DNA of 64,000 nucleotides from Poecilobothrus nobilitatus (taxonomy: Eukaryota > Arthropoda > Insecta > Diptera > Dolichopodidae). The position numbers and the translations under genes are program-made. The first letter of the stretch is position 1; each line of letters starts with the position of its first letter. The notes below the pieces were generated by a model, which saw only the letters and a list, made by a program, of their open reading frames with translations, was not told the origin of the DNA and ran no database searches. The stretch covers positions 256,269,590 to 256,333,589 of the forward strand of contig OX352773.1 of NCBI GenBank assembly GCA_947095535.1. The letters run 5' to 3'. Of the stretch, positions 11,901 through 25,514 are shown piece after piece.

Positions 11901-14900
11901 CTTATAATTTTTGAAGTGTAACTGTTTTTTTAAATATTTTTTTTGTTATTGTTATTATTATTTAAAAATTGATTGATTCAGGAAAATCCAGTCAAATCTA
12001 TATTAGGGAGAGATTCAATTTTTATTATTTCAAGAGATCAAGTTTAAATTTAAATGAAACATTTTATATATCTAAATAAATCAACTAATATTTTAGGTGT
12101 TGATTAAAGAATGAAATTATATTAATTGTCGTAAATTAAATAAACATTAGTTTAAAATAAAAATTAAAAGGTTAAATGTATGTAAAAATATAAACTATTG
12201 AATTATGAATCATCTGAATTTCATATACTGGAATAAATTTCCTATGCGGTTTTTCTTTATCCTTTTTTGAGAGGTATTTTTTTAATTTTTGTGAAGATTT
12301 AAAGAAAATAGCAGGAAAATATTTAGAGAAAATGGTATAGAAGGAAAATCTTATTATATCCCTTTACCGAAATTGGCGAAGAAAATGAACAAAGACTGAT
12401 TTTAAGATGCATTTGAAGTTGGTAAATAATAATTGGGTCAAATTGATTATTTTGAGTTTTTCCTAACATTTTGTTCTGTTTTACTTCTTAAACCGTTATA
12501 TTTTCGTCTACGATAGTATACAGGAGCAATTTTTTCCAATATTGTGAGGCCTACTATTGTCTTTAATATATATCTTGTTTCATCTTAATTAGTGCTACCG
12601 TTTCTGAGATACTGCAGTTCAAAATTTTGGTATAAAAAAAAAATTTCTCTAGAAATTAGTTAGAAATTCGAAATTGAACACCAATTTTAATAAGAAATGC
12701 AAACAACAATTTTAATAAGAAATGCAATTTTATACACATGCTTAAATAACTAAAAATATCCCAAAAAATGTTAGATCTATAAAAGCCGTTGTAGTCCCAA
12801 AACATAGATTTGTAAACAACTCTTAAAAGAATATACTTAAAATTAGTGCAGGTTGTCTCATTTGAGTACAGAGTGCTTAAAACAAAAACAAAATTTTTTA
12901 ATATGCACTTTTTCCAATATTTCATTTTAAAATTAAATATAACGGTAACTTTTTTGTGAACACATTTTTTTCTCCCTTTCTTTCTCTTTGTAGATGAAAA
13001 TATAACGGTTTAAGTTAAATACTACAAAATGTTAGGAAAATTTCAAAGTAATCATTTTCAGCTTTAAATGACATTTACGCCAAAAGTCATGTTCTATGAA
13101 ATATAGGTGAAGTCACTAGGTACCGTTATGTAAAATTTCAAAACAATCGGACAATGTACCTAAAGTAAAGTATACCCAAATTTTATAAATAGGAAAAAAT
13201 TGTGAAAAATCAACAGACATTTTCTTCAAATATTATTGAAATCCTATATAATAAAGAAAATCCATTAATAACACATGTAAAATTATAAAGTTGAAACTTT
13301 TAATAATTTTTGCGTTTTATTTAGAAAACATTTTTCACAAGTACTTAAGTTACAGGTATGTAAAAATAGCAAAATATCAGTTTTAATCTTAATAACTCTT
13401 AAACAGGATAGGTACACAACAATTTTTCTTAGGTAACTTATATAATATTCATGAATAAAATTTTATTGAATTATTCTAAAAATAAATTTTTTTGAAAAAT
13501 TTGAATGTTCAAAGCGTGCTAAAATAATTTTTGTCTTCATATAATGGCAAAATTACAAAAAATTTAATTAATTTTCATATTAATTTATAAAATTAAAAAA
13601 TTATCCTGTCATTTAGCTGATGTTTTTAAATTATAAAAATGTTAATCAGAATCTGAGATATATCTTTACACATTTGAAAATAGGGCTTTCTTCAATTTTA
13701 AAGGATTGTAACTCCGTAGATAATGGATGAGACTGCATAAATAGTTTTTTAAGAGACCTAATCATGGCTTCACCGTTTCATTGTTTTATCTTAAATCGCT
13801 TGTAAAAGTTTTGTAGCTATGTGTGGACGAACGGATAAAGTGAAACTAATAAGAATATTTTTCAAAAAAGATTTTTACTTACATTTCTACAAAAAATAAT
13901 TTTATTTTTAATTAAAAAATTTTAAAATAAAATTAAATATTGTTTTAAATAGTCTTTTTAATTTTTAATTTTACTTTTTATAAAAAAAATATTTATGAAA
14001 TAGAAATTATTAAATATACCAAGCACAATAGATTTTGATTTTTAACTTAACACCTAAATTAAAATCCTATAAAACCTACACCATCATCTGATGAATTTAT
14101 TCAATCACCCTTCCTTCAGGAAGTGATCCATTGCTGGCCTTATTTTATGTATCGCTATGAGACGCGTTGAAATTTTTTTTTTTTTTGGTGACCCAATAAA
14201 AAAAAATATTTCAAATTTTACTTTGAAATTCTACTAATCTTTTGACTTTGAATTTTTGATTTTTTGAAATTTTTTTCATGTATCTACGAGTATAATATCC
14301 TAAAGTACTGTCATCCATTAGAAAAAATAGAAAAATAGAATAGCGAAAAATAGAATAAGATAGAACGTCGCTCCGTTGTTCTTATTGGGTCTGATATCTT
14401 TTAAATACATATAGTCTATACTTAAACATAAAAGCGACATGTGAAGCGGCGCTTTGAATGCTTTGAGTCACCATCTTTAGTTACATATACATATATATAT
14501 ATAGATATAAATATATTCCTATAATATATATATATATATATTTCAATAATATAAAAACGTTACAGGAAATAAATTATAGTACAATATAAACATCTATGAT
14601 TTTTATCTTTTTTCTGAAAACAATATGTGCTGATTCAATATGACTTATCATAATAATATCCTGATTTTTTTTAATTTTTTAATATTTCTTTTAAAAAAAA
14701 CTCGATTTCATTTTTATAATTGTACTTATTTTGAAAGTAATAAAGATTAACAGGTACATATAAATATAAGTACCTCACCACCTCTTTGGAACTTAAATTT
14801 TAAAAATCACTTACAACGATTTCTTTTTTTAATATTTCTACGAATTGAGTATATTACGTGTAACAAAATGTATTTTAAAGTATTCAGTGCAAAGCTCATC

Positions 14901-15300
14901 TTTTTGATAAGCTCATATTAAAATTGTAACAGAAAAAATAAAAATAAAATAAAAAATTTTTGGAAGGAAAAAAAAATTCCAAATAATTTATTCATTTTGA
15001 AAATTCTACTTAAATTTATATTTTTGGATTTTTTTCTTTTTATATAGGTGTGAATTTTATATTAATGTTAAAAAAATATTTTGAATTTATGATGAAAAGA
15101 AAAAGGGATCAAATAAATAAAAAGATAAAATTATAATATAACATTTCAATTAACAAATGTATAAAATTATAATTTTACAATGTAAATGACAGTTCTGGCA
15201 TATGACTTGAACCTTGACTTTAAATATTAAGATATATCCTAAATGATTGCATTATCAAAAACATTAAAGAAATAGTTATACCATATTAACACTCTATTGC
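8986..15300. other. Long intergenic AT-rich region with weak repeats
   Basis: I see no gene. Traces worth recording: GAAGTCACCAAGTACCGTTT (about 10,235) and GAAGTCACTAGGTACCGTTA (about 13,110) are copies of one dispersed repeat. CAATTTTAATAAGAAATGCA is duplicated in tandem at about 12,680-12,727. The segment 13,675-13,745 resembles the repeat fringe at 3,450-3,515. (TA)n tracts lie at 14,485-14,545. Short open frames at 10,002 and 12,656 are compositionally ordinary and match no family I recognise. Confidence 0.5.
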
Positions 15301-15319
15301 ACTCAATCCTGTGCTGATC

Positions 15320-15560
15320 GGTGAACACAAAAATAAACTTAAGTTAAGTCCCACGTGTATCATCGGTGAACATTGCAGAATCTCCTCAAAATCACGAATC
15401 AATTTAATGTACTTATTAAAATGTAAAATATTTTTAATGTACCATTAAAAATATTCACCAGTCATACATTGGAACTTAACGCAAGTTTATTTTTATGGTC
15501 AGGGGTGAGCCCAGGATTTTGAAACATTTCAGTAATGTTCGCCAGTGATATTCAACAAGT
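15320..15560. repeat. Imperfect inverted repeat, possible small MITE
   Basis: AAAAATAAACTTAAGTTAAGT (about 15,330-15,350) is answered in inverse by ACTTAACGCAAGTTTATTTTT (about 15,475-15,495). A second pair lies close by: ATCGGTGAACATTGCAG on the left and CAGTAATGTTCGCCAGTGAT on the right. Overall the 240 bp could fold back on itself. No target duplication was identified. Confidence 0.45.
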
Positions 15561-16074
15561 TATAATTTAAATTAATTTATTGTAAGAGAATATTAAAGTC
15601 ATTTTGCGTATAATTATGCTTGAAGACTTTGCTTTAAACAAAAATATTTTTTATTGTTTTATTACAGTTATTACAAGGGTATCTCTTAATTTGATATATT
15701 AGCAATATTTTACCAAATTTTTGTAATTTAATTCGAAAATGAAATTAGATATCTATACTAGAATGTTTTACTACTGTTAACCGGATTAACTGGTTTACTG
15801 GTTTACTGGATTAACGAAATCAAACCAAAAATGTATCCTTGGTATTCTTTAAGGCGATTAAAAAATCCTGTTATTAAATATTAAACATAATTAGCTTACA
15901 AAAAAAATTTTTCTATTGGTTGACATGACAGTACACTTCAAATAATCTTTTCAATCGGTTTCTTTAAGACCATAAAATAATCTTACTAAATTATAAATCT
16001 CCTGCAAACTGCAAATCGACGAACCCAAACCGATTAAATTATTATCCAAATTATTGCAGTAATCTCTTTAGCCA

Positions 16075-16413
16075 TAAACTACATAAATATCAAGACCGGA
16101 ACAAGGCTCCTAAGAATGTATTAGTGCATAATTTAAATATGTATTCGGGTAGACTTTTTTTTATCAACGTTTTTATAAATAAAAAAATTATAAATTAAAT
16201 TTTTTTTGTATTCAGATAGTGTAAACAATTATGAATTTTAAGGTTTGCTTAGAAATTTTTTCAAAAAAATATCTATTTTAGAAGTTATTAAAGATTTAAA
16301 GTTACCCCACTATTTAGCTTTTACTTTTCCCATAAGAGCCAATGTATATAGTGGAGTAAATTGAGCTTTCGTTCTCTTCAGTTCCTGTCTTGATAGTTTA
16401 TGTAGTTTATGTT
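16075..16413 (+). mobile_element. MITE, internally deleted copy
   Basis: The left end TAAACTACATAAATATCAAG and the inverse right end GTTCCTGTCTTGATAGTTTA...TGTAGTTTA form terminal inverted repeats of about 28 bp. The right two thirds are nearly identical to 44,280-44,530, but about 250 bp present in that copy are absent here. TTTAGCCA occurs immediately left (16,067-16,074) and again just right (16,414-16,421), compatible with an 8-bp target duplication of hAT type. It is non-coding. Confidence 0.75.
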
Positions 16414-16421
16414 TTTAGCCA

Positions 16422-19080
16422 ATGTGCAGCAAGACTTTTGCAAAGTTTCAATTCAAACAGTTAAAGTTTAAGCAAAGCAATAAGAAGCGACGCAAAGAAT
16501 AATTTCAGTAAAATAGGATATAAACTACAAAGAATAAATTTTAAAAGAACCAACGAAAAAAGTTAATATATATAGCCTTAAGTTGATTAAATAAACTCCT
16601 TTTGCTAAGAGTAATGATTGTGCCAAATCTGAACTTAATTGTTGTAACCATTTGGACATAGCACAAAGAAAAATAGTGAACCTTAACTCGCTCCCATATC
16701 AGAAAAATAAACCTTAACTCACTTCAATATCAGAATGGGTTAATAGATCAAAAGCAAAAATAGTGAAACCCCTCTCAGAGGAACATTTTGATTATAATTG
16801 GATAGAACATGTGGAAACGTATATTGGACAAACAAACACTTTACAAACTTTCTGCTTTATATAATTTATAGATATTTTCTTTAAAGAATTAAATTCTTTT
16901 ATAACTTGAAAAAAAAAATGTAAAATAAGTATTTAGAACAAAACATTCAAAATCTTTTCTAACAGTTTTATAATATGTTTATTTTTAAAAATAAATAAAC
17001 CTAAAAAAAAAAATTAAGTTTTTAAATATAGATAAGTGCCATGCAAAGTAAAATAATGAACATTTTATGTACCTACGCATATATAAAAATATTTCAACTA
17101 AATATTTTAAAAAGTTAATATGAAGGCAATACGATTTTTGTTTTTGTGTATACTAAATTTGAACAAAACAAAAAAAAGAAAAGAAAGAGGAACAAAAATT
17201 TTCTTTTTGTACCATTATTAAAAATTTAAAAAAATCCACCAAATCCTGTAAAAGCCTCTCATTTTCTGAACAAGCTAAAAACCATAGCTATAAAAAAAAA
17301 AATGAAAAAGAAAAAAGCTCATTGAAGTGTTAAAAAAAAAAATACTGAATATTTTAAATAAGAAAAGCGAAAAATAAAAATATGAAATGATTTTTTTTTA
17401 TTTTTTTAATTAATTTCAAAATCATTATAATCCACATTAAGTCAAAAAAAATAAGAAGAAGACAGATAATGAAAAAAAAAGCATCATAAAGCATTAAGTT
17501 ATGATAAAATTCAGTACATACTTAGTACATACATACGTATACAAAGTGCAAAAATGTAAAATTAAAAGAAAAGAACATTTTGATTTAAATTCAGTTGTTC
17601 TTGACAACTTTAAAACTTAAGAAATAATAAACTGTTAAAAAAAAATGTTTTTAAAGGATTTGTTATTTTTATTAAACATTAAAGATTTTTGTTGATTGTT
17701 TTTATTTATTTGAAACAATCAAAATATTTCACTACAGTTAAGAGTATTTTAATACCAAAATTTATTTAAGATTCAAAGATCCAAGTTTAATTTTTTTCAA
17801 GCTTGAATTATTTCTTCAATATTTAACCAGATTCAACCAAATAATGTATTATAGTTCTCAAACTGTAATATTTCATTTAAAGATTAAAGACTTGAACTAA
17901 AGATTTCAAGAATTTTTTTTTTTTTCTTTTTTGTTATTTGTTTAATTTAATAAAACTTTTAAATCTTTTACTTTTAATACTTTTAATACTTTTAATCTTA
18001 ACCTATTCTATAAAAATATTTTTGTGAATTATAAAATTTAACATAATCAAAAACATTTGCACATGATCCTTTTGAACGTGCTCAGATGATTTCATATTGA
18101 CTATTAAGAACATATCAGCTTTTTCTGTTTCTTTCTTAATTAAATATAGATTTTTTTTTCATTATTTCTTACATCTGAGAATCTTATTTCTCTAGTTTTA
18201 GAAAATTTCAAGTATTTTGACAGTAACTTGAAAGTAACATGCTGACGTAGATAATGAATTTAATAATTATTTTACACACGAGCCATACTAAGCAGTAACG
18301 GGGCATTTTGACCGAGGAAAATTTTGGACAATCTTATCCCTAAAACAATTATTTAGTTTTAAAATAAAAAAATAAGCAAGAAAAAAAATGAATTTATTTT
18401 TTGAAAATAAATTATTATTGCATAAATTTAGGCGTAGCATTTATTTACAGTTAAGTAAGAATAAAATAATATCAATTGATTGTAATTGTACATAATAAAC
18501 GTTAATTATTGCAGAAAATATTTTGTTTCTACGAAAATTTAAAAGGAATATTAAAAATATACATATACATAACTAGAAAAGCGATATAAAGAAAATGTAT
18601 ACATATTTATAACAAGGACATGTTCATTTTGTTGTTTTTTTTTTTACTATTCAAGAATTGATTTTGAAAAAACCAAAAGCGCAATAATAATAGAATTACA
18701 TATTGAATCAAAATTAAATTTTAAAATAAGTTTTTTTTTATTAAAAAGAAACAAATATCATTAAATAAATTAAATAAATCTTTTTTTAAAATAGTTACTT
18801 ACAACAATATGTAGTTACAAAAATTATAGTGCTTTGGATACAAAGAATCAAAGTTTTTTTAAAAATTGTCCTATTTCTCAAACTTTTGTATATATATTAT
18901 TTTTTATCTGCCTGTCTTTTCTACAAAAACATTTTGTACGTAATTTCTCTCAGAAAAGAATTACGATAAAAATTTAACCTTCCCGACATAACACTTGTTC
19001 AGCGGCAATTTATTTTCATTTATATATAGTAAATAAAACTTAAGAGATTCAACTTTTTTCTTTTCAATTTCTCATTTCAT
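16422..19080. other. Intergenic AT-rich region
   Basis: No coding sequence or structured repeat was recognised. The stretch is rich in A-runs (for example 17,280-17,520) and contains GCAAAGCAATAAGAAGCG-like purine strings. Nothing supports a gene. Confidence 0.4.
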
Positions 19081-19296
19081 TTTACTCCTTAACCAATAAA
19101 CTTGTCCACATTCAAGTCTTTCCTTTCGCTTCTTTCCTGTCATTATATAGCGCAAGTATTGTTAGGGTGTTCATCCAACCTATTCTGTTTTCGGAAAAAA
19201 ATGAATTTTGTGAGAAAAAATTGCACACTACCAAAGAGGCTTACATTTTCTTGGTATCCTTTGAAGATTCACATCTCTGTTAGCAGGAACTATTGA
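19080..19296 (+). repeat. Diverged copy of the 61.5 kb repeat
   Basis: The order of words CCTTTC...CTTTCCTGTC, ACACTACCAAAGAGG, CTTGGTATCCTTTGAAGATT, CACATCTC parallels 61,480-61,672 (CTATCCTTTCCTATCC, ACACTACCAAGGGGG, CTTGGTGTCTTTGGAAGATT, CCACCTCC). The open frame over this segment is therefore a repeat translation, not a gene. The element class is unknown. Confidence 0.5.
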
Positions 19297-21465
19297 GTAA
19301 ACTAAAGATATTTTTTAAAAAAACCATCATATTTTATTCGGTAAAATAATAAATACCGAAAACTTTTGAATTTCCCCAGCGCTATCCCATCGATCGATAT
19401 TATGGAAATATGTTTTTTTTTAAGTATATTTCATCTGTATCACTATTTTATTAGCACATAGTATTAAAAGGTGTTAACTATTGTGTTAAAAGGTTTTGAA
19501 AAGTGAAAAAAAAAAACTAAATCTATTGTAAAAAAAATTATAGATAGTTATGGTATGTATTTTAATAAAACAATTTTTATATAATTTATTTACTAAGACC
19601 TTTTATTATTTTCTACAAATTTTATATGTAATTTAAATTTTAGATTACAAAAATAGTAAAAGTATGAATTTAAAAATAAAACCAAAATATAATAATTAAT
19701 TTGATTATTTCATTTGTTGAATATAATAATAAGTATTATGTATTTTATGGAAATTTAAAAGGCATTTAAATATACTACATATTTATAATATATAATAGAA
19801 ATAGGCTTAATTATACTAGATATATATGTATATAACAATTTACTTTAAAAATCTTTTCTTTTTTTTTATTAATATAATTATATAATAAGCAACAGATTAT
19901 TTGTTTCAAAAAAAAAATTTTCTTTTTTTTTTTTTTTTTGCATCACAAATAGTCAAAAATTTAATGACAAAAATTTTAAATTTATCTTATTTTATTTTTT
20001 TCCTAAATTGTTTTTTCTATATCAACTTATTTTAGATTTCTTTTTCTTAAGATTCTACATCGTATTAAAGCAGATTAATCTTAATCTTACAAATTTCTAA
20101 AAACAAAGCTTTAATTTCATTATGCTAAGTTTAAAAATACAGTTCTATTTGCAAAATTTTCTACATTTAAATTACAAAAATTCTAGTAATAAATTTTAAA
20201 ATTTTAAATATTAGATAAAATTACTATTGACAAGAATTCAATTGATATAAAAAAAAATTTTCAAAAGTTTAAAAAGAAAATCTAAAAAGAATGAAAAAAA
20301 GAAAAAATTTAAAAGATTTTTTTTTAAAATTTGTTAAGACCTAATTGACCCTTTATTTATTTTTGGAAAATATTTACTAAATTCAAATTCAGTATTTACG
20401 TTTTTTTCTTTTATTATTTATTTAAATCAAGATTTTTAACATTTATGTTTTTTTTTTTTTTTTTAATTTTATTATTAATTTGGCCTAATTAAAATTTTAA
20501 TTCAACTGTGTCTTTTTTATTTTTCCAACAACATTATTATTGTATTTTAAATATTTTTAAACGTTAAAATCATCCAATTTTTTTTTTTTTAATATAAAAT
20601 TGTATAATTGTTTCTCCAGTTTTTAAGCCATGCTTCACTAATCTTTTTTAAAAGTGTTAATGACTTTTTTGTAGAGGAAATAATGAAAGATACGAAAAAC
20701 GTATGCCGAGTATGATAGACAGAAAAACGACTTTTTTCGAAAAAAAAGTGTTTATATCCGAAAAAAAATGTGGTTGTATCCGAAAAAAATGGTCGTTATC
20801 CTTATCGTTTATCCTTAAAAGTCATCAAATCTAAACTTATACTAAATTTTTTTTTTGTTTACAATATAAAATTAAATAAATTGTATTTTACATATCGCTA
20901 TAACTAGTGCCTAATAAAATAAATTCAGGGAATGATAAAAATATACCGAAACTTGAAAATTTTAACTCTTTCTACACTTTTACATATTGTCTATTTTCAT
21001 TTTCGCTAAAAAAAAAAAAAAAAAAAAAAGTCATTATCACTTTTTAAAACTATTAGTCTAATAGTTAATAGTATAATTTTTATTATTTTTACTTTCTTAT
21101 ATGCATTGTATAAGTAAAACATGATAATGGCGGAAAAAAAATTATATCTTCAAAATTATATGAATTTTGTTTTGGACAACTTTTATTGTATTCAAAAAAT
21201 TTCATTTTTGCGATACATTTTTTAAAATGATTTGAACAAAGGTATACTAATTATTCTAGATAAAAAATTAAGATTTTTCGCGACATTTTTGAATAAGTAA
21301 GGTAATCAGATGTGAACTGTTTTTTACATTATACATTCATTTACATTATTTAATATCGGAAAAAAAATCAGATACATATATCAGATTTTGTAGTTAGTTG
21401 TATATTATTTATATATTTTGATCCAAATCTAAGTATACAAGAAAGTCAATAGAAGAAAACTTTCA
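19297..21465. other. Intergenic region downstream of TMEM135 homologue
   Basis: AT-rich, with long T or A runs (for example 19,921-19,940 and 21,008-21,030). At 20,725-20,795 the phrase ATCCGAAAAAAAATG occurs in several near copies. No gene is seen. Confidence 0.4.
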
Positions 21466-21466
21466 T

Positions 21467-21477
21467 TTTATTTTATT
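21467..21477 (-). terminator. Candidate polyadenylation signals of TMEM135 homologue
   Basis: Two overlapping AATAAA hexamers on the minus strand lie about 150 bases past the stop codon of the TMEM135 homologue. This is a normal distance for an insect 3' UTR. The composition makes AATAAA common, so the assignment is provisional. Confidence 0.4.
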
Positions 21478-21625
21478 TAATAAAATATTTAAAAATTCTC
21501 TTCTTTTTGTTTTTGATTGGATTAAATGTTTAATAAACAAAAAAAATCAAATTTAATTCAAAATACAAATTACTTAAAAAAAAAAAAAGAATTGAAATTA
21601 TTTATATAGAATGTTACAATTTTGG

Positions 21626-24600
21626 CTATAGTGGAAATGCAATTTTTACATTATCAGTATTTGTTAATTTTTGAACATTCATTACTTGTTGATGAGAATT
21701 CAATCCATAAAAATCGAAATGACGCCTATCCATATGATTTACCCTATAAAAGACGAAAAAAAAAAAAATTAAAATAAATTGAATATAAATAAAAAAAAAA
21801 ACAACATGACTTCATTTTAATTCATAATTTAACAAAAAAAAAAAGAAATAATTTATTAATTGGCTAGGGCCAGAAGAGTAGATCTGGGTAGCCATAAATT
21901 TAACGATCTTGGCGATCTAGTGATTAATTAGGCAACCTACAGAAATGGTTAGGTTCCCAAAAAGCCTAATATTTCATTTTTAGATGTAATAATTAATTTA
22001 TCTTAACAACCATTAGAGACAAATTATAAGGCGGTATTTACAATGAACGCAGCCAATTGTCAAAATAAAATTAAAATTATTTAAATTATATGAAAATATT
22101 TATAATGAACGAAGTATTTTTATAATTGTGAAAAAAGTTGTTTAACATTTAACATTTTTATTCGCTTTCTAAACGAATTCAAGTGTTAAATAATTTGTAT
22201 CAAAATAAATAATAAAAAGAAGCCGTTTTTATGTATTAATATTTTTTCAATATTTTTAAAATATTGAAGTAAATAATAGTTAAAATAGAAAAAAAAAACT
22301 AAAATTTTGTAAAATTAGCACTTATAGTTTTTTCGCTCAAACGTAAATTTCATTGTGAATACTCTTTTGTAGACTATCTAAGTACTATGTATAGAGAACG
22401 AAATGAGAGCGTCAATTGTAGCTTAAATATCAAAAAAAACTTTTTAACTTATTTAGATTTCAACTTCAAAAAAATTAAAACTTTATTCTGTTCCAAGTCT
22501 CAATACTCTCTATATATATTGTACTTATTTATAAATTATATATTATAATGAATTTTTTGAAACTTACCGTCCACCAGAATTTGATGATAAAAATTTCCAA
22601 TAACTTGGTCTTAATGTTTCTGCTTCAAGTGCAGCTGCATGAAATAATGTTGCTGTACTTGCACAATACAAAAATTCAGTAAATCCAGGAACTTTTGGTA
22701 AATATCCAGTATTAATTCCCATATTATATGTAATCTAGTATTAAAATTTCAGATATTTAAATTTAATTAATAAATAATTAAAAAAATAAATACTTACTTG
22801 TAACATTTTCCACATAACATACAAAGCTATTGTAACATCAGGATATTTTGTAAATGCTACACTAGAAATTAGACCAGCTGGTAATGCAAATAATGGATCA
22901 TCTTTTCCAAATAAATGTCTGAAGCTACATGATGATGCCTTTAAATTAAATGAAAAAAAAAAAAACAATTATTTAATTTGATTATTTTTAATTTTAGTTA
23001 ATATTTAAATATTGAAAATTTTTGGTTATAATTTTAACTAAATTTCTTTTAACAATTAAAAAAAAATCATATTTCAGAAACATCAGAAGTAAAAACTTCA
23101 ATGGAAATATTTTCAAAATAAACTGTTTTAAATAAAATTCAAGTCAAATAAATTTCAAGGTTAACATGAAAAGCAAAATAAAGAAGTACCACTTCTGACA
23201 ATCCAAAATAGGATTTGTTAAAAATATCGAGCAATTCTTTTTCAACTTTTAGATTATTAAAGATACTTTACTTATAAGATTAAAACAAAGATAGAATATT
23301 CTAATTGATTATGGTTCATTAAAACTTATTTAAATTTTAAAAAAAATAAAATAAAAAATAAAAATAAATCGATACTAACTTGATATAAAAAGGAAAATCC
23401 ACCTAAGAATAATCCTAATTTTAATGTTCTTTGATTTAATATCGTTTTTCGAAATTTTAATTTAAATCGTAGTATATTTTTTATTTGTAATGCCAATTTT
23501 AATCCAACTTGTAATCCGATTCCAATTCCAAATAATTTTATACCACCACATATTGAATTATATGTACAACTATTTGAATGCGGACATGATTTATGTTTTG
23601 GCATTGTTTTTATTAATTTTAAAAATTTACCATATATCTGAATTACTTCTGAAATTATTTTAAATTTATTCACAGCATTTGTACTACAATTTTTTGATGA
23701 TTGTTGTTCATTTTGCCTACGACTAGAATCACTTATATCATTATCATTATTGATATCATAACGTCTTGATGTATTCCCTTGACCAGATTGTAATACTATT
23801 TCTTCTTCAGAAATTTGTTGTTGTTGTTGTTGTTGTTCATTTATATTTATTTCGTTTTCACCATCATTTGCATCAGCATAAATATCAAAATCACCATCAT
23901 CTTCATTATTTTCATTACTAGTATCATTATTGTTATTTAAAGGATGTCGATGTTGATTATTATTTTGTATATTGATTTCATCATTGTTATCAACATTTAT
24001 TTCGATACTTTTATCATTATTAATTTTAGATTCTTTATCACTACCAACAACAAATTTTATAACATTGAATAGAGAATCTTTAGCTATAGTTTTATGTAAT
24101 CCACGTTCATATAAATAAAGTAAAATTGATGCACTAAAACCAAATATTAAAGTTTCACCATATTGTATTGGTTGTACTATATTACGTGCAACACCCATAC
24201 GCCATATAGTTTCAGTTGCTAAATTAGCAACATATAATGATAATAATGGTCGTCGTGTTGGTCTTTCATAAATTATTGCAGCAAAACTAGCTATAAATGC
24301 TGGTGCCCATGCAATTGTCCAATAATGAAATGTACCCAATAAATTTCGTAATACACATACAAATATTAAATATCCACAACCATTTGTTACAAGAAATCCA
24401 GTTGATTGAATAATTCCAAAGAATGTTTTTTGTAAATCACGTATTGTTGGTATTCGACCACGCATCAATAAAGAGAGCTGCCAAAATATATAAATATAGT
24501 TAAAAAAAAAAAAACACACACACACAAAATTACAATTAAAAAAAATAGGACATTTAGAGGACAATAAAATGATTACAAATTTATATATTCTAGTACAATC

Positions 24601-25183
24601 ATATTTAATTGAATCTAAAACTGAAAAAAGTTAATTCCAAAAATTTATTAAAACAAGGGATAAAACTTTTTTGAATCTTTAAAATTTTGTGATATAAACA
24701 AACATATACAAATGAAGACAAATTATGTATATAGGAAAAATTTAAAATTAAATTGAAGAGTATTTTCTTGCTTTATATTTCCTAAAATTCGGATTAGTTA
24801 TACAAAAAGAAAAGTTAAAACCAAAATAAAAGGTATTATAAGTATAACATTGAAGATAAAAAAGGTAAAAAACCTTTGAAAGTAAAAAATTAAACTAAGT
24901 AATAGTGAAACATTTTATTCATTCAACTGATGCTATACAGATTACGATTATAATAACAATTTAATTAAATTTTCTAATAGATATAAATAAAATAAAATGC
25001 AATGTATTAAAAAATTTTAAAAATAAAACTTACCATATAAACAACCGTATAAATTTTTGAACTATTCCCTATTGAATGTAAAATTTGACCAGCTGCTGAA
25101 CTATAACAACTTTCTGTCCACGGATGTACATATTCGTGACATGACATTGAAAGTGGAAGACTTTTACTTAGTGCATTCGTCAT
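21626..25183 (-). CDS. Tmem135: TMEM135 / PMP52-like multi-pass membrane protein, five exons
   Basis: I rebuilt five minus-strand exons: 25,183-25,034, 24,477-23,380, 22,938-22,798, 22,734-22,568 and 21,743-21,626. All junctions are GT-AG and in frame (phases 0, 0, 0, 2), giving 557 residues. Residues 1-50 hold a Cys-containing N-terminus (CHEYVHPWTESC). Then follow LVTNGCGYL, NLATETIWRMGVAR (about 135-148), a Cys-rich HKSCPHSNSCTYNSIC (about 345-360), a Gly-rich Tim17-like membrane region, and TLRPSYWKFL (about 503-512). These match vertebrate TMEM135 in order. The family is tied to peroxisomal/mitochondrial membranes, mitochondrial division and lipid handling (known for vertebrates, inferred here). 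The protein exceeds the vertebrate length (about 460) mainly because of an Asn/Asp/Gln-rich insert at about 195-312 that includes seven Gln. The start ATG at 25,183 gives the conserved N-terminus. A longer frame reading upstream of exon 2 into intron 1 (to 24,564) is not coding. No neighbour gene is visible within at least 20 kb on either side. Confidence 0.93.
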
Positions 25184-25514
25184 TTTTTTTTCATTTAATT
25201 AATTTACAACTTCCTCCCCCGCTCAAAAATTTAAAATTTTTTTTGTGATTTTATTAAAATTTTAACAAAATTAATGATAACAGAATTTTTGTTGCAATTT
25301 TGCAGTCTAATAATGGTAAAAATTAAAAAAATTTAAAAAAATTAACATAAGTATAAGTAATTTTTTTTTATTTTTTTTCAATTAAAATTACTTAAAATTT
25401 TAAAATAAAAACTTAACAAGAATTAGCATGTAAGTAAGTTCCAAAATATGTATATGTTCCATGGAATTTCGATTAAGTTAAGATATTAAACGATTGGGGT
25501 AAATAGATGCGTTA

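Noticed and set aside
22739..22968. 75-residue frame over exon 3 as an independent gene
   Set aside because: Only the 47 codons between GT-AG sites match TMEM135. The flanking residues come from introns.
24478..24564. N-terminal extension of the main TMEM135 exon starting MSSKCPIFF
   Set aside because: The extra residues read through a polypyrimidine tract and a TTTTGGCAG acceptor. The alternative exon at 25,034-25,183 supplies the conserved TMEM135 N-terminus and joins in frame.
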